From contig CAIIXF020000006.1 of the NCBI GenBank assembly GCA_903813345.2, forward strand, positions 23,939,936-24,003,935: DNA of 64,000 nucleotides. Reading direction: 5' to 3'. Shown piece after piece: positions 56,301 to 64,000 of this stretch. This DNA comes from Owenia fusiformis (lineage: Eukaryota; Annelida; Polychaeta; Sabellida; Oweniidae). The first letter of the stretch is position 1; every line of letters begins with the position of its first letter. Position numbers and translations under genes: made by a program. Below the pieces are notes generated by a model. The model saw only the letters and a program-made list of their open reading frames with translations. It was not told where the DNA came from and made no database searches.

Positions 56301-58651
56301 CATTGCTTTACGTAGGTGAACTGAAAGCTTAAAGTGTCTTGTGTCTTGTGTCATGCTCTTGTCAGTGCAACCACAACTTCAAAAATATTTGTAACCAGCA
56401 TCTAAATATCTGGATCTCCCCTTGTACTTCTGGATTGACCCTTGTACTGCCATGGTTCGATGACCTTGACCTAAATCAAATCTTGACCGAAATCAAACCT
56501 TGACTTAAAATGTGACCTCAGTAGTAAATAAACAGATAGTTGATGTAATGTGCATGATTTGGATGTACATGTTTTCGTAAAATATTCCAGTTTTAGGTTG
56601 CACCATTTTTTGTATTTGTCTTTTGATTTTTGTGATATTTTTTAATTACAGTGTCTCCCAATGAAGGCCCTGAAGATTATACAGAAGGAAGAGTGTATCC
56701 TCTTGACCTCTGGTTCATACTAGCTCAATACATCAGACCAGAGGATGTAGGCCTCTTCGCCAGACTCTGTACATCATCACACTATGTAACACATACAGCA
56801 GGTTACTGGAATAGACTATATCTCAGGTAGGTCTCTTGACTGTAGATCACCCCACAATGTTTAGTGGAAAAGACTATATCCCAGGTACGTCTCTGCCAGA
56901 CAGTACAGCTTATAAGTAACACCACCCTTTATGAATAGATCAGACTATTTCCATATAATGGGCAAAAAGTGACAATGTGTTGAACCAACTGTGAGGTTTC
57001 ATTAATTCTGGGAGTAATTTGTCTTATAACTTGGTATACTAATGTAAGTCATGATTAGATTTGAAATGTTTGAAAGATTTGAATTTGAAAGCCAAACAGA
57101 TTTGAAGTGAAATGAAAAAGAATTGACGAGTTTCCTTTCCGATTATTTCCAAAGAATGGTACTTTTTCTGCATGAAATTCACTGATATTGTGGTACTATT
57201 TTTATTTGATTTTGTCACCATTTCTTGTCTGTTGCTTTATCCACATGGAAATGGTCCTATAGGGTGTAACAAATGCATCAAGTTACTTATAGATAGAAAC
57301 TATATGTCAATGTAAATGTGTTATTTCAAATGAATATTAAATAGGGTGTGACAGATAGGTTTAGTTACAAATAAGCCTTTGAAAAGTGGATTTGAATAAA
57401 TATTCTTTTGTTCCAGGTACTACAACCATGATAAAGAGCTTCCAAATGACTTAACCCTAGCCTGTATGGAAAGACGTCATGGTTTACGATCTCGCGTCAT
57501 AAGATCTCTCTTCTACCTCTACAAACCATTCCAGGACCGCACAAAAGTCTCAACAACATTTGAAAAAGAGGCTTACTTCCTCGAGGGATCCCGTTGTATT
57601 TTAATGTGGCACCAGAAAATCCGGAATTCCTGGAACTTTTACTTTAAATTCAAACTTCCTTCGGAATCTATTTCAAAGTGCAATTTACTCCAACATATCA
57701 GCCCAGTGAAAACACGACGTCTGGAACTGCTGGATAGTTTTAACGATGTCTATGATAATGTAGAAAAGGATTGTTGTGTGTTGGCAATAACCGCAAAGAA
57801 TTTTATATCAATACCTGTGTGCATGGGGTTGGTATTGAATAAGATGTTGGTCAGTGTTAGCAGTGATATGAGATATCAACGTGTAAGGCTGTTGTTCCAC
57901 TCCCAGCGTATTCACATGGCTAAAGAAATGTCCGACAGTGGCGTCATTGCTGTTCTTGATCCTGTCATTGATATGAAGGTAAGTGTCAGTCTTTTTCAAA
58001 GATTACATATACTGTACATCTTCTTAAAAATTTGGCGGCTGATTTAATTTGGCAGATCTGCTAAATTGTTTAAGTCCACCAAATTATTCCAAATATTGGA
58101 ATTTTTCATTGTTTTCAAATTCTCACTCAGGTGCTAATTGTAGATTTTTTTCATTTATAAATAATAAAAGACGTGCAATAGTTCAACATTTGTGAATTGT
58201 GATGCAGTGTTCTCCCCAGGATCTTTTCTTAACTGGTTGCAAAATTTTTATTTTCATAATTTAGACCAGGCCTATACATATTTTTCAGATTTTTTCTCAT
58301 TTATAAGTAGGTGGAAATATATTCTCAGGTAGGTAGGTGCTAGCCTGTTATTCAAATCTCAAAAGTGCAGTGTCCACTTGCTTTAATGCTAGGCAGATAA
58401 AATAGAATCTTAAAGTGCTACTCACCAGGAAGGTATTATTAAGCACTGTAGCAATGTCAGATGTCGATTGTTGATGTAAACCTGTCATTTTAAAGTATAC
58501 TATATTCTTAGCATTCTTTTAATTCCAGGTGCTTCATTGGTGGCATCCTAAGTTCCCACATGTTGTCACTATTGGCAGTCCTCCTCCTATACAGGACACC
58601 CCCCTAGTAGAAGATGACTGGGGACTGGCACATTTACAGCCTGAAGTTTGA
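44276..58651 (+). CDS. TMEM183: TMEM183 homologue, complete, six exons, 382 aa
   Basis: Exons 44276-44345, 54768-54860, 55538-55663, 56652-56826, 57417-57978 and 58529-58651 join in phase (1,1,1,2,0) with GT-AG sites. The product is 382 residues, close to the roughly 376 of human TMEM183A. It starts MPRHSRKPPQKKG (basic, as in the family), followed by the DVTVYDFAHTEP block (family VTVADYA.SDP). An acidic linker follows. Residues 112-155 (YPLDLWFILAQYIRPEDVGLF ... YWNRLYLR) resemble an F-box. Next are the WNFYFKFKLP segment and a moderately hydrophobic stretch (283-302) where vertebrate proteins have the annotated membrane segment. It ends with the LHWWHPKFP signature. The molecular function of the family is unknown to me. 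Intron 1 (10.4 kb) holds a young retrotransposon in sense orientation. Confidence 0.95.
44738..45562. mobile_element. Foldback structure: 133-bp inverted repeats, 559-bp centre
   Basis: 44738-44870 and 45430-45562 are reverse complements with only two mismatches seen. The right arm contains AGAAG|GTAAGT, a strong donor-like site on the plus strand, and the left arm carries the same on the minus strand. The centre holds a 54-codon frame from ATG 44874 with no recognisable motif. No clear target duplication. It lies in TMEM183 intron 1. Confidence 0.88.
45563..46336. other. TMEM183 intron 1, no gene seen
   Basis: AT-rich non-coding sequence between the foldback and the LTR element. An open frame at 46087-46269 has no recognisable content. 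Confidence 0.6.
46337..47190 (+). repeat. 5' LTR
   Basis: Begins TGTTACAG, ends GTAACA. It contains TATAAAAAG (about 46637) and AATAAA (46711-46716), a plausible promoter and polyadenylation pair. It also has a run of short direct repeats 'ggattatcatcaaacattt' at 46853-46975. U3/R/U5 limits are not mapped. Confidence 0.94.
47196..47213 (+). other. Primer binding site, tRNA-Pro type
   Basis: TGGGGGCTCGTCCGGGAT, five bases after the LTR end. It is complementary to the 3' end of tRNA-Pro, the primer used for example by murine leukaemia virus. Confidence 0.93.
47303..50224 (+). CDS. Gag-protease-truncated integrase polyprotein, 973 aa
   Basis: A single open frame from ATG 47303. Residues 10-55 resemble a SAP-type helix pair (DDLKKTELLAIAKHVGLSV). 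Residues 70-145 form a charged coiled coil. Residues 150-310 are a SCAN-related capsid (VPKFEENNVDKYFPHFEKVA, EAYRQKFR). At 381-394 is a CCHC zinc knuckle, CNYCKKPGHLISEC. Around 466 is the protease motif RDTGA. A serine-rich linker covers about 675-715. Residues 794-836 are the HHCC integrase zinc finger. LIDCVGPLP (863-871) keeps the first catalytic Asp region, but the second site (usually SD.GS.F) reads ISDLQSDSVL and the core ends soon after. No RT (YxDD) or RNase H motif. The SCAN domain is known to derive from Gmr1-like gag. Confidence 0.93.
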   Translation: MSFEVETFLEAPSLEEFDDLKKTELLAIAKHVGLSVKSSYNKGTIKNFVLQYLIAESLLPEQPAQHVEHDPIRLKELEFQQKLQLRELELKLHNEIREKEMQNEREIREQEMIKYNVEKEIELKRLELEIKNKTEEHALEHQCFKNRFDAADNIELVPKFEENNVDKYFPHFEKVALCLDWPKSVWPVMLQSKLTGKASEVYSALSIEASSDYDQVKKAVLKAYELVPEAYRQKFRYTYKQDDQTYVEFAREQEQFFDRWLVSKDASENFKKLRELMLIEQFKNCVQRRIRIYLDERKVETLSQAATLSDDYALTHKGSFIKGNPNFRGYQGNKPSYDTKSNQSSSSNTSHKAKDQSNSSQSSSSKSDQSKSSGPKSNVTCNYCKKPGHLISECYRIKNRREMSGSAHSNGCATVPISRKPIVWDSYTHTEKSTHSNIMEDYKPFMSEGFVSLTSDDTNSKPVKILRDTGASQTLLLEGVLPLSEESFTGTHILMQGIELGFTKVPLHRIHITSELVKGPVIVGVRPQLPVEGVALLLGNDLAGGKVSLDPIVSDQPCSIEDSVQEDSDIYPACAVTRAMAKRLANSGDSSVGDDFDSGFLSSLFDDECHSPLVKDDPYPILKANSSLKQPSVRAKQSSIEANSSLKKPIARGDSPSEQDHYFDAVSPALASPDEVSSSSASVHEVSSPPCSEVSSSSSSEVSSSISDSDSLKNDPHSKNILIYEQEHDPSLIDLHKRCLTIDEADKVPVCFYNKDGILMRKWRPPEASPEDDLAIVHQIVVPKSYHKEILSLAHDSPMAGHLGVTKTYHKILNHFYWPKLKQDVQEYCRSCHTCQMVGKPNQKTSIAPLQLIPAFDEPFSKVLIDCVGPLPKTKSDSQYLLTILSMITQFSTIKSLLMLRNSKTKYIVKSQINNFTLVGLPKELISDLQSDSVLNDFIGIDKTTPVRCRELHMMKRYVERDKISLLNMSLCS
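50225..50848 (+). other. Internal non-coding tail of the LTR element
   Basis: AT-rich, no frame longer than about 80 codons and no RT or RNase H motif in any frame. In Gmr1-type elements this is where RT, RNase H and the rest of integrase would lie, so a deletion is inferred. Confidence 0.75.
50849..50859 (+). other. Polypurine tract
   Basis: AAGGAGGGAGG directly abuts the 3' LTR (TGTTACAG at 50860), as expected for plus-strand priming. Confidence 0.93.
50860..51713 (+). repeat. 3' LTR
   Basis: Same length as the 5' LTR (854 bp) and identical on reading except 51180 (g for a). Followed by the CCAC duplication. Confidence 0.94.
51797..54712. repeat. Degenerate tandem-repeat element with CCCACCGAACAAA termini
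   Basis: CCCACCGAACAAA (51797) and TTTGTTCGGTGGG (ends 54712) are perfect inverted ends. Inside are diverged units of about 125-150 bp, each containing 'ataatctttgataactcaaa' and 'ggatggatttggttcaaatt' (anchors at about 51993, 52118, 52264, 52414, 52560, 53496, 54626). Many carry 'caagatggc' words. Unrelated DNA interrupts it: the 0.5 kb repeat at 52875-53372 and a stretch at 53590-54555 with nothing recognised. It ends 55 bp before TMEM183 exon 2. Confidence 0.75.
52875..53372. repeat. 0.5 kb dispersed repeat, copy A
   Basis: Aligns along its length with 62762-63248 in the same orientation, with scattered substitutions. Contains a central inverted pair around 'gatcgattgcaaac' and 'ccaatcgattcaggtca' that has two mismatches here. 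Confidence 0.9.
54768..54860 (+). CDS. TMEM183: TMEM183 exon 2
   Basis: Acceptor CTTTCAG|AT, donor GAAG|GTAGGC. Encodes (D)VTVYDFAHTEPSLVKTCRL plus KKSTINSFNKE, matching the most recognisable N-terminal block of the family. It begins 55 bp after the right inverted terminus of the repeat element at 51797-54712. Confidence 0.93.
55538..55663 (+). CDS. TMEM183: TMEM183 exon 3 (acidic linker)
   Basis: Acceptor TTTCAG|CA, donor CCAA|GTAAGT. Encodes a 42-residue acidic, poorly conserved linker (AKKMTTEDG...WDEKDLDDFDIEYMPSD). Assigned by frame continuity between exons 2 and 4 and by good splice sites. Confidence 0.88.
56652..56826 (+). CDS. TMEM183: TMEM183 exon 4 (F-box-like)
   Basis: Acceptor ATTACAG|TG, donor CTCAG|GTAGGT. 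Encodes the YPLDLWFILAQYIRPEDVG block and YWNRLYL. This is the region most like an F-box and a strong TMEM183 signature (family: YPMD.W..LA.YIRPED). Confidence 0.95.
57417..57978 (+). CDS. TMEM183: TMEM183 exon 5 (main conserved core)
   Basis: Acceptor TTCCAG|GTACTAC, donor ATGAAG|GTAAGT. Encodes 187 residues: YYNHDKELPNDLTL, RSRVIRSLFYLYKPF, WNFYFKFKLP, EKDCCVLAITAKNFISIPV, then SSDMRYQRVRLLF and DPVIDMK. The reading frame runs on into the intron if unspliced, but the conserved WWHP tail lies in exon 6. Confidence 0.96.
58205..58395. repeat. Diverged copy of the 40004-40212 MITE
   Basis: Shares 'attttttctcatttataagt', the 'ggtaggtgctagcct' block, 'gtgtccacttgctttaatgct' and the order of all segments with 40004-40212. 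It lies in TMEM183 intron 5. Confidence 0.7.
58529..58651 (+). CDS. TMEM183: TMEM183 exon 6 (stop codon)
   Basis: Acceptor AATTCCAG|GTG. Encodes VLHWWHPKFPHVVTIGSPPP and a further 20 residues ending QPEV, then TGA. The WWHP motif is the family's C-terminal signature. The proline-rich tail extends beyond where vertebrate proteins stop, by my recollection. Confidence 0.95.
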   Translation: MLHWWHPKFPHVVTIGSPPPIQDTPLVEDDWGLAHLQPEV

Positions 58652-59373
58652 CCCCATCCCCTATCAATACAACATCCCCCCTCATCTGCTCGTGAATGAT
58701 ATCTGAGGATTCACACATTCATCATAAAACCCTTACCCATAAGGGACACCTCTCCCCATCTTCTTGTAGTAGATATCTGGGATTTCAAACATTTACACCC
58801 AGAAGTTTGAACCCCACACCCCATATCCATAAAAAACACCACTGCCCCCTGAATCTGTCTGTTGAAGATGAACTGGGATTAAGCTAGCAAATGTTCACTC
58901 AGAAGTTGATCATGGACAAACAGTTGACTTCCATTTATCATGTTAACCTTGATCTATCTTATTGGATGACTTTTGTTGTTATTTGGACACTTTGTCAAGC
59001 AATATATGCAAACCTACACTGTATGTAAAACATATATTGGACATGATATTTAGTTAACCATAAGAATGAGTGGCTGTCAAACGTCATACATAAAACGTCA
59101 AACAGAAGAGGATCCAACATTTCATTAAATATGTCACATTTTGGAAAGTAACATGTTCTGTCTATTAGTATAATCAAGGAGCTGAACATTTACGATATGC
59201 ATCTCCTCTCGGAAACTGAACAAAAGGTGTTTCTTCAAATTTTGGTATTATTGCACATGGGTGTGGTCTCACCATATTGATTACTTGTGAAATCAATGTT
59301 TGGAGTGGTCAACAATGCTACTTGCATCTTTTGCAACTTATAAGAATTTAAGTGTACCAAAATATTGAAAAAT

Positions 59374-59379
59374 AATAAA
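59374..59379 (+). terminator. Candidate TMEM183 polyadenylation signal
   Basis: AATAAA about 720 bp after the stop codon. It is the first clear canonical hexamer I noticed downstream; real usage cannot be judged from sequence. Confidence 0.3.
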
Positions 59380-59873
59380 TGCATAAAGATAAAACAACAA
59401 AACTTCTTTCTGATCAAATCTTACGAATAAGCATGGAAGACAGTGAGACGTAGACATGTTATGAAAGGCTGTCTGTAGAAATATTTTATGTTATTGAGAA
59501 CATAACATCTAGTAAGTCAAAAGATTGGTGAGATAAAATGATGAATTTGGAAGTTAACATTACATATGAACATTGTAATTCCAAAGATGTGACAGGGATT
59601 GAAGTTCATGACTAAATGCCCATCTGCAACTGTTTCTGATTTGTCAAAACCGATCATGCATTATAATCTCTAAGAACTGGGTCAGTATTATATATCTCTC
59701 AATTCTCTGGTAATATGTCAAGTAATTAGTCGAGAGCTCGATAACAGGATATACCAGGATTTGATTAATTGGGAAAATGTCAATCTATGTACTTTGTGAC
59801 ACAGAAAAAATGCTACTCACCCACATACTGTTGCTTAACTTTTTTGTCTGCTTGATTTCTGACTTTTCCTTTG

Positions 59874-60279
59874 GCACATTAAAAGTAGGCTCTATGGAGC
59901 AACTTGACAAGAAGTTTCAAATGACTTACTCAACTAGATGCACCTTTATGAGTGTTACTAGATGTGTGATTTCCTTTTCAGCACACCCGAATTCTACACA
60001 AAAAATTCCTCCCATGATTTGTAACATAATTTTGTACAACACCTTGTGTTAAATTGAATGGACTTTCTTTCTATTAAAGTAAAAGCATAAATCATCAGTA
60101 TTTACAAAGTTATATTACAAAAGGTGGGTGGCATGTTTTTTTGTAGAATCTATTTGTGCCTGCAAAGGAATGGATGACATTTAGAGCACATTTTGTAACA
60201 CTCATAAAAGTGCATCTAGTTTAGGTTGTCATCTGAAACTTCTTGTGCAGTTGCTCCATGGCATTTAGTTTTAATGTGC
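59874..60279. mobile_element. MITE-like element with arms of about 85 bp
   Basis: Left arm from GCACATTAAAAGTAGGCTC through 'atggagcaactt', 'caagaagtttca' and 'tagatgcacctttatgagtg'. The right arm is its imperfect inverse, ending in 'tttagttttaatgtgc'. No clear target duplication. Confidence 0.75.
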
Positions 60280-62761
60280 AATAGACAATTCAGATATGCA
60301 GACAAAACAGTTATTCAGCATTATGTGGGTGACGGTTATGCAGCATTATGTGTTTTTTTTGTGTGTCACTCTGTAATATGGTAATTATTAGCTGAGAGCC
60401 CATATGTTTTAACAGAACAAGATGCCATCAGTTGGTTAAACCATGTACATGTATGATATACCATGTATACAGTAATCTTACTACATATTTGGCTTCCCTT
60501 AAAACAATATGTGTCTTGGGCATGGGTCTAATATACATGTAATTGCCTGATATAGGACAACATGTAGACTGCACTCCCCTCTATAAGTTTGTCAACTGGA
60601 AGTCTCTTTCTTTATCATTTGTTAAAGCTCGTTTATATTTAGGATTTTAGAAATCATCAATTTTTCATAAATTTCCAAACTATTGTAGTAAAGGAACAAA
60701 ATAGTTTCAAGCATAATCAGACTTAAACATGCAATCAGTTGAACACTTTGGGTTGCCAACTTTTTGGAGCGGAGTGTACAAGCATACTGAAGAAATGTAA
60801 AGGACACAGAAACTCCTAACATACTGTACTAATTTAGTTGAGTTGAAATATGTCTTGCATGTGGATCCTGTTACCCTAGCTCTTACTATGTAAGATAGAA
60901 GGGGGGGGGGTCAGAATTTTAGTGCGTGACTGAATTGAAATAACATGTATGTTTGCATGTTATACCAAACTCTAACCAAATACAGATTGGATCTTTGAAA
61001 TATTTTATGCTGTCATATCATAGTTACAGGAATACTGTGGATACCCTTTATTTGCCTCAACTTAATTTGTTGGATTTTCTCAATTTCAAATATTGGCGGC
61101 TATTTTATATGGGGGATTCAGCTTGAGTTTCGATTCAGGATTGAGCTTTCATCATTGATCTGAAAATAAATAAATACAGTTTTACTCAAACATTCCTGGC
61201 AGACAAAATAGAACTTAAAATTGGCGGAATTTTAATTCGTTGCATGAATTTCATCAATCTGCCAATCCACCAAATTAAGTGTATCCAGCCAAATTAAGTG
61301 TTTGTGTAACTAAACATTATCAGCAACTCTTTTAGTTAAACTATCTTATTTTGTTAATACATGTCCCGTTAAGAAAGGGTATTGTGATTAAAAATATTGA
61401 AAGCTATCTGGAATTTGTGTTGATTGATTGAATGAACTTGACAATAAAAAAGCTGGACAAATAGAGGCACTTTACTGATTGCTTTGAAATTCCATTTAAG
61501 TCTTGTTTTCGGGAGCCGGAGATATTAAAAGACAAGGGGGGAAGCCCCAGAGCCTTAGCAATGACTGACATAATACGTCTCTTGCGTACCACCTTTGTTT
61601 GCGCACATTCTCACGAATTAATTTTCGAACATAGGGCGTCGTCTTGATGTTTTAATCAATGTAAACATATTCCTTACATATTTCTTTATCTTGATGTGAA
61701 AAACCAAGCTATGATGGTTAATACCCATCAACAGGAATCAACATAATATTATTCGAAGCGTTATTAGAAAATGTTGAATCCGCCATTTTTGTTTTTGGAC
61801 CAATCAGAGGTGTACGTCATCTCAATACAGGTTTACATTATAAGCGTATGTCATCTTTGAACTCTGGGGTTAATCCCCCTCTTTTAAAAGACTATGTTCT
61901 ACTATAACTCCAATAATAACTTTGTTCAATCTTTACAGTTAAATTTTCCAGGACTTTTAAGTTCTGAAAAAGGTCTGGCTAAAGCCTTTTTTTTGAAACA
62001 GAAACAATTAAAAAGATCTTATTATGATTTTGTACCTTTTCCCTTTCTGTTAGTGTTATATGCAAATAGACTAGATGCGAGTAGAAATGATCTTGATTTA
62101 CATCATTAAATATTCATAATTCAGTCAAAGTGATGTCATATTTGAAATCTACATTTAAAAATACATCTAAAAAAATGGTTTCGAAAATTGTTTATCAACT
62201 TTGAAAAGGGGGGCGAGTTGTTTGTAGAATGAATCGGGGGATTTTTTTCATGAATTTCGCTTATGTTTTTCATCCAAAAAACATCAATACACTTTAAAAC
62301 ATTTTGTTTACTTTAAGATTACACCATGTAATCCAAAAATATATTTCTCGTTTTCAAAGATAATCCATGGATTAACACCCAGGTATTTTTATTTTTCAAA
62401 CTTCAGAGGGCTGGGAATCATTGATGCTCAACGCTTTTGAATACGATAAATGCTGTTTTAAATAGGTTTTACGTATGCCAATAATTTCTCAAATTATGTA
62501 AGCTGAATGCATTCCATAATCCCTAGAATATTCTCTTGGTTCTCTTGGCATGGTAATCCAATGGTAGTTCCAAGCAGATTTTTAGATGGCAGGTAAGTAA
62601 ATTCTTTAGTACTCGCCTTATTGGGTTGAGTCAGTGTGGATGCTATATAGATTGCACACGTATGGTAAGCTGTATAATCCTATATTACATGTAATATTTT
62701 TAAATTCAAATAAAACCGTTAACCTGTACCGGTCCGCTAGCTGCGTATACCAAGGGTGAAA

Positions 62762-63248
62762 TATGTTATTAATTAATGAAACATAACAGTATAATCTTTT
62801 GATTTACAAAGTTGTATGGGATTTCATTAGTGTAAAAGTTGCTTTTGAAGCATTTTTCTATAGCCACTTTGTAGGGAAAAAATGTATAATCTTTTAATTT
62901 GAAGTATGACCTGAATCGATTGCAAACTTTATATTTGCACATCTGATGTGATATACCATTTGTGTCATACTGTGAAATTAATTAATTTGCAATCGATTCA
63001 GGTCATAGTGTATTTTAGGTATTTTTGTGAAAATCAATAGAAACCAATGGCCTCTATTGGAATTGATGATATCCACATGTTAAGTGAATGGAGCCCATTC
63101 AATGGCAAGTCAATACACCCTTGCTGAACTAAATGACCTCAACCTCAGCCCATGTGGGTCCAAACGCTCAAATATTTTCCACAGTATTATGTGACATTGT
63201 ATTCTTTATGTTACACCCAAAAATGATTCATTTTGTTCATGGGGATAT
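62762..63248. repeat. 0.5 kb dispersed repeat, copy B with 21-bp perfect hairpin arms
   Basis: Homologous to 52875-53372. 62906-62926 and 62986-63006 are perfect 21-bp inverted arms (core CCTGAATCGATTGCAAA) around a 59-bp loop. Confidence 0.9.
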
Positions 63249-64000
63249 CATAATGGAAAGTGCACTAGACCCTTATCGTAATTGTATGATATTGTATTTG
63301 TGATTTGAATATACTCGTACACTGTGATATTTGAGAAAAAGAATGTTTTGTTTTAGTTTCATTGCAATTTATAACCCTAATATCTTAAAGCCAGAATCCT
63401 TCCTTGTCTTCCAATTTTCTAATAACCTCAGAAGTTCCTACTTTTTTAAAAAAATACAATTTTCTTAAATCATAAGATGTTGGGTAAAAATAAACACAAA
63501 ATTATGATAATCAATTAGCTCAAATCAATCTGAGAATCTTTCATGTCGCAGTGTTCGCGTTGACGCCGTTTTTTGCCATTTTTACGGAAATTTCAGAAGG
63601 TTGGACGTAAAAATCAAAATCAACTTACGTCCCTAGGACGCAAAAATTATAAACTGCTTCAAGATAACTTTTACTGCAGCACAGTAGCGGTGAAACATGA
63701 TTTTCATCAAGATTTCCAAACTCACTACCTTGATATACGAGCATGCAGGTATATTTATATCGACAAATCTGATTGGCTATCATGACTACCGAAGATTTAA
63801 CAGAGTTTCCAGTATGAGACATGGATTTTGATTGGTTCCGATATATTCCGGAAAATGCCGCAATCGAAATGGAAGATCAAAACATACAATATTGCAGAAA
63901 TCCCCTGTGGTTCCCCACAAATTGAAACGATTGTTTTTCACGATTATTTTTATTATTTCCACTAGAAACCATTATCGATCTAATGTTATATATCAAGATA

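Larger units (their letters stand above)
58652..64000. other. TMEM183 3' flank; no gene recognised
   Basis: Includes the probable TMEM183 3' UTR, the inverted-repeat element at 59874-60279, a G10 tract at 60901 and the 0.5 kb repeat copy B. Open frames here are short and match nothing I know. 61290-62750 and 63260-64000 hold nothing recognisable. Confidence 0.65.

Noticed and set aside
57466-58047. Single-exon gene of 193 aa
   Set aside because: It is TMEM183 exon 5 read from an internal Met and past its donor into the intron.

Overview
This window is intron-rich, AT-rich nuclear DNA from an animal. It has small coding exons with GT-AG splice sites, a 41 kb intron and many non-autonomous transposons. 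The two recognisable host genes are bilaterian. The repeat style and the Gmr1-like retrotransposon suggest an aquatic invertebrate (lophotrochozoan, ambulacrarian or cephalochordate type), but the sequence alone does not fix the species. There is no bacterial or phage content and no CRISPR array.

Host genes. On the minus strand lie the first three coding exons of a liprin-alpha gene (PPFIA family): exon 1 at 43577-43819, exon 2 at 2420-2521 and exon 3 at 1914-2078. They join in phase and encode 170 residues of the N-terminal coiled-coil region; the rest lies off the left edge. On the plus strand is a complete six-exon TMEM183 gene (44276-58651, 382 aa). Its first exon is easily missed because a longer out-of-frame reading frame overlaps it. 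The two genes are head to head. Their start codons are 456 bp apart and share a promoter with ZNF143/THAP11-like, NRF1 and YY1-like sites. As I recall, TMEM183A and PPFIA4 are also adjacent in human, so this looks like old microsynteny.

Liprin intron 1 (2522-43576). This holds minisatellites, at least four hAT-like non-autonomous elements (two inserted into one 45-bp satellite), a 2.1 kb element with 16-bp inverted termini, a promoter-like repeat family with 11-13 bp target duplications, a tRNA-derived SINE, a TTAGGG-rich tract and several small hairpins. I recognise no second gene in it.

TMEM183 intron 1 (44346-54767). This holds a foldback structure with 133-bp arms, a very young LTR retrotransposon (46337-51713), and a degenerate tandem-repeat element (51797-54712). 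The retrotransposon has 854-bp LTRs with one difference seen, a tRNA-Pro primer site and one intact 973-aa ORF. That ORF encodes gag, protease and a truncated integrase but no reverse transcriptase. Downstream of TMEM183 (58652-64000) I see only repeats and no gene.
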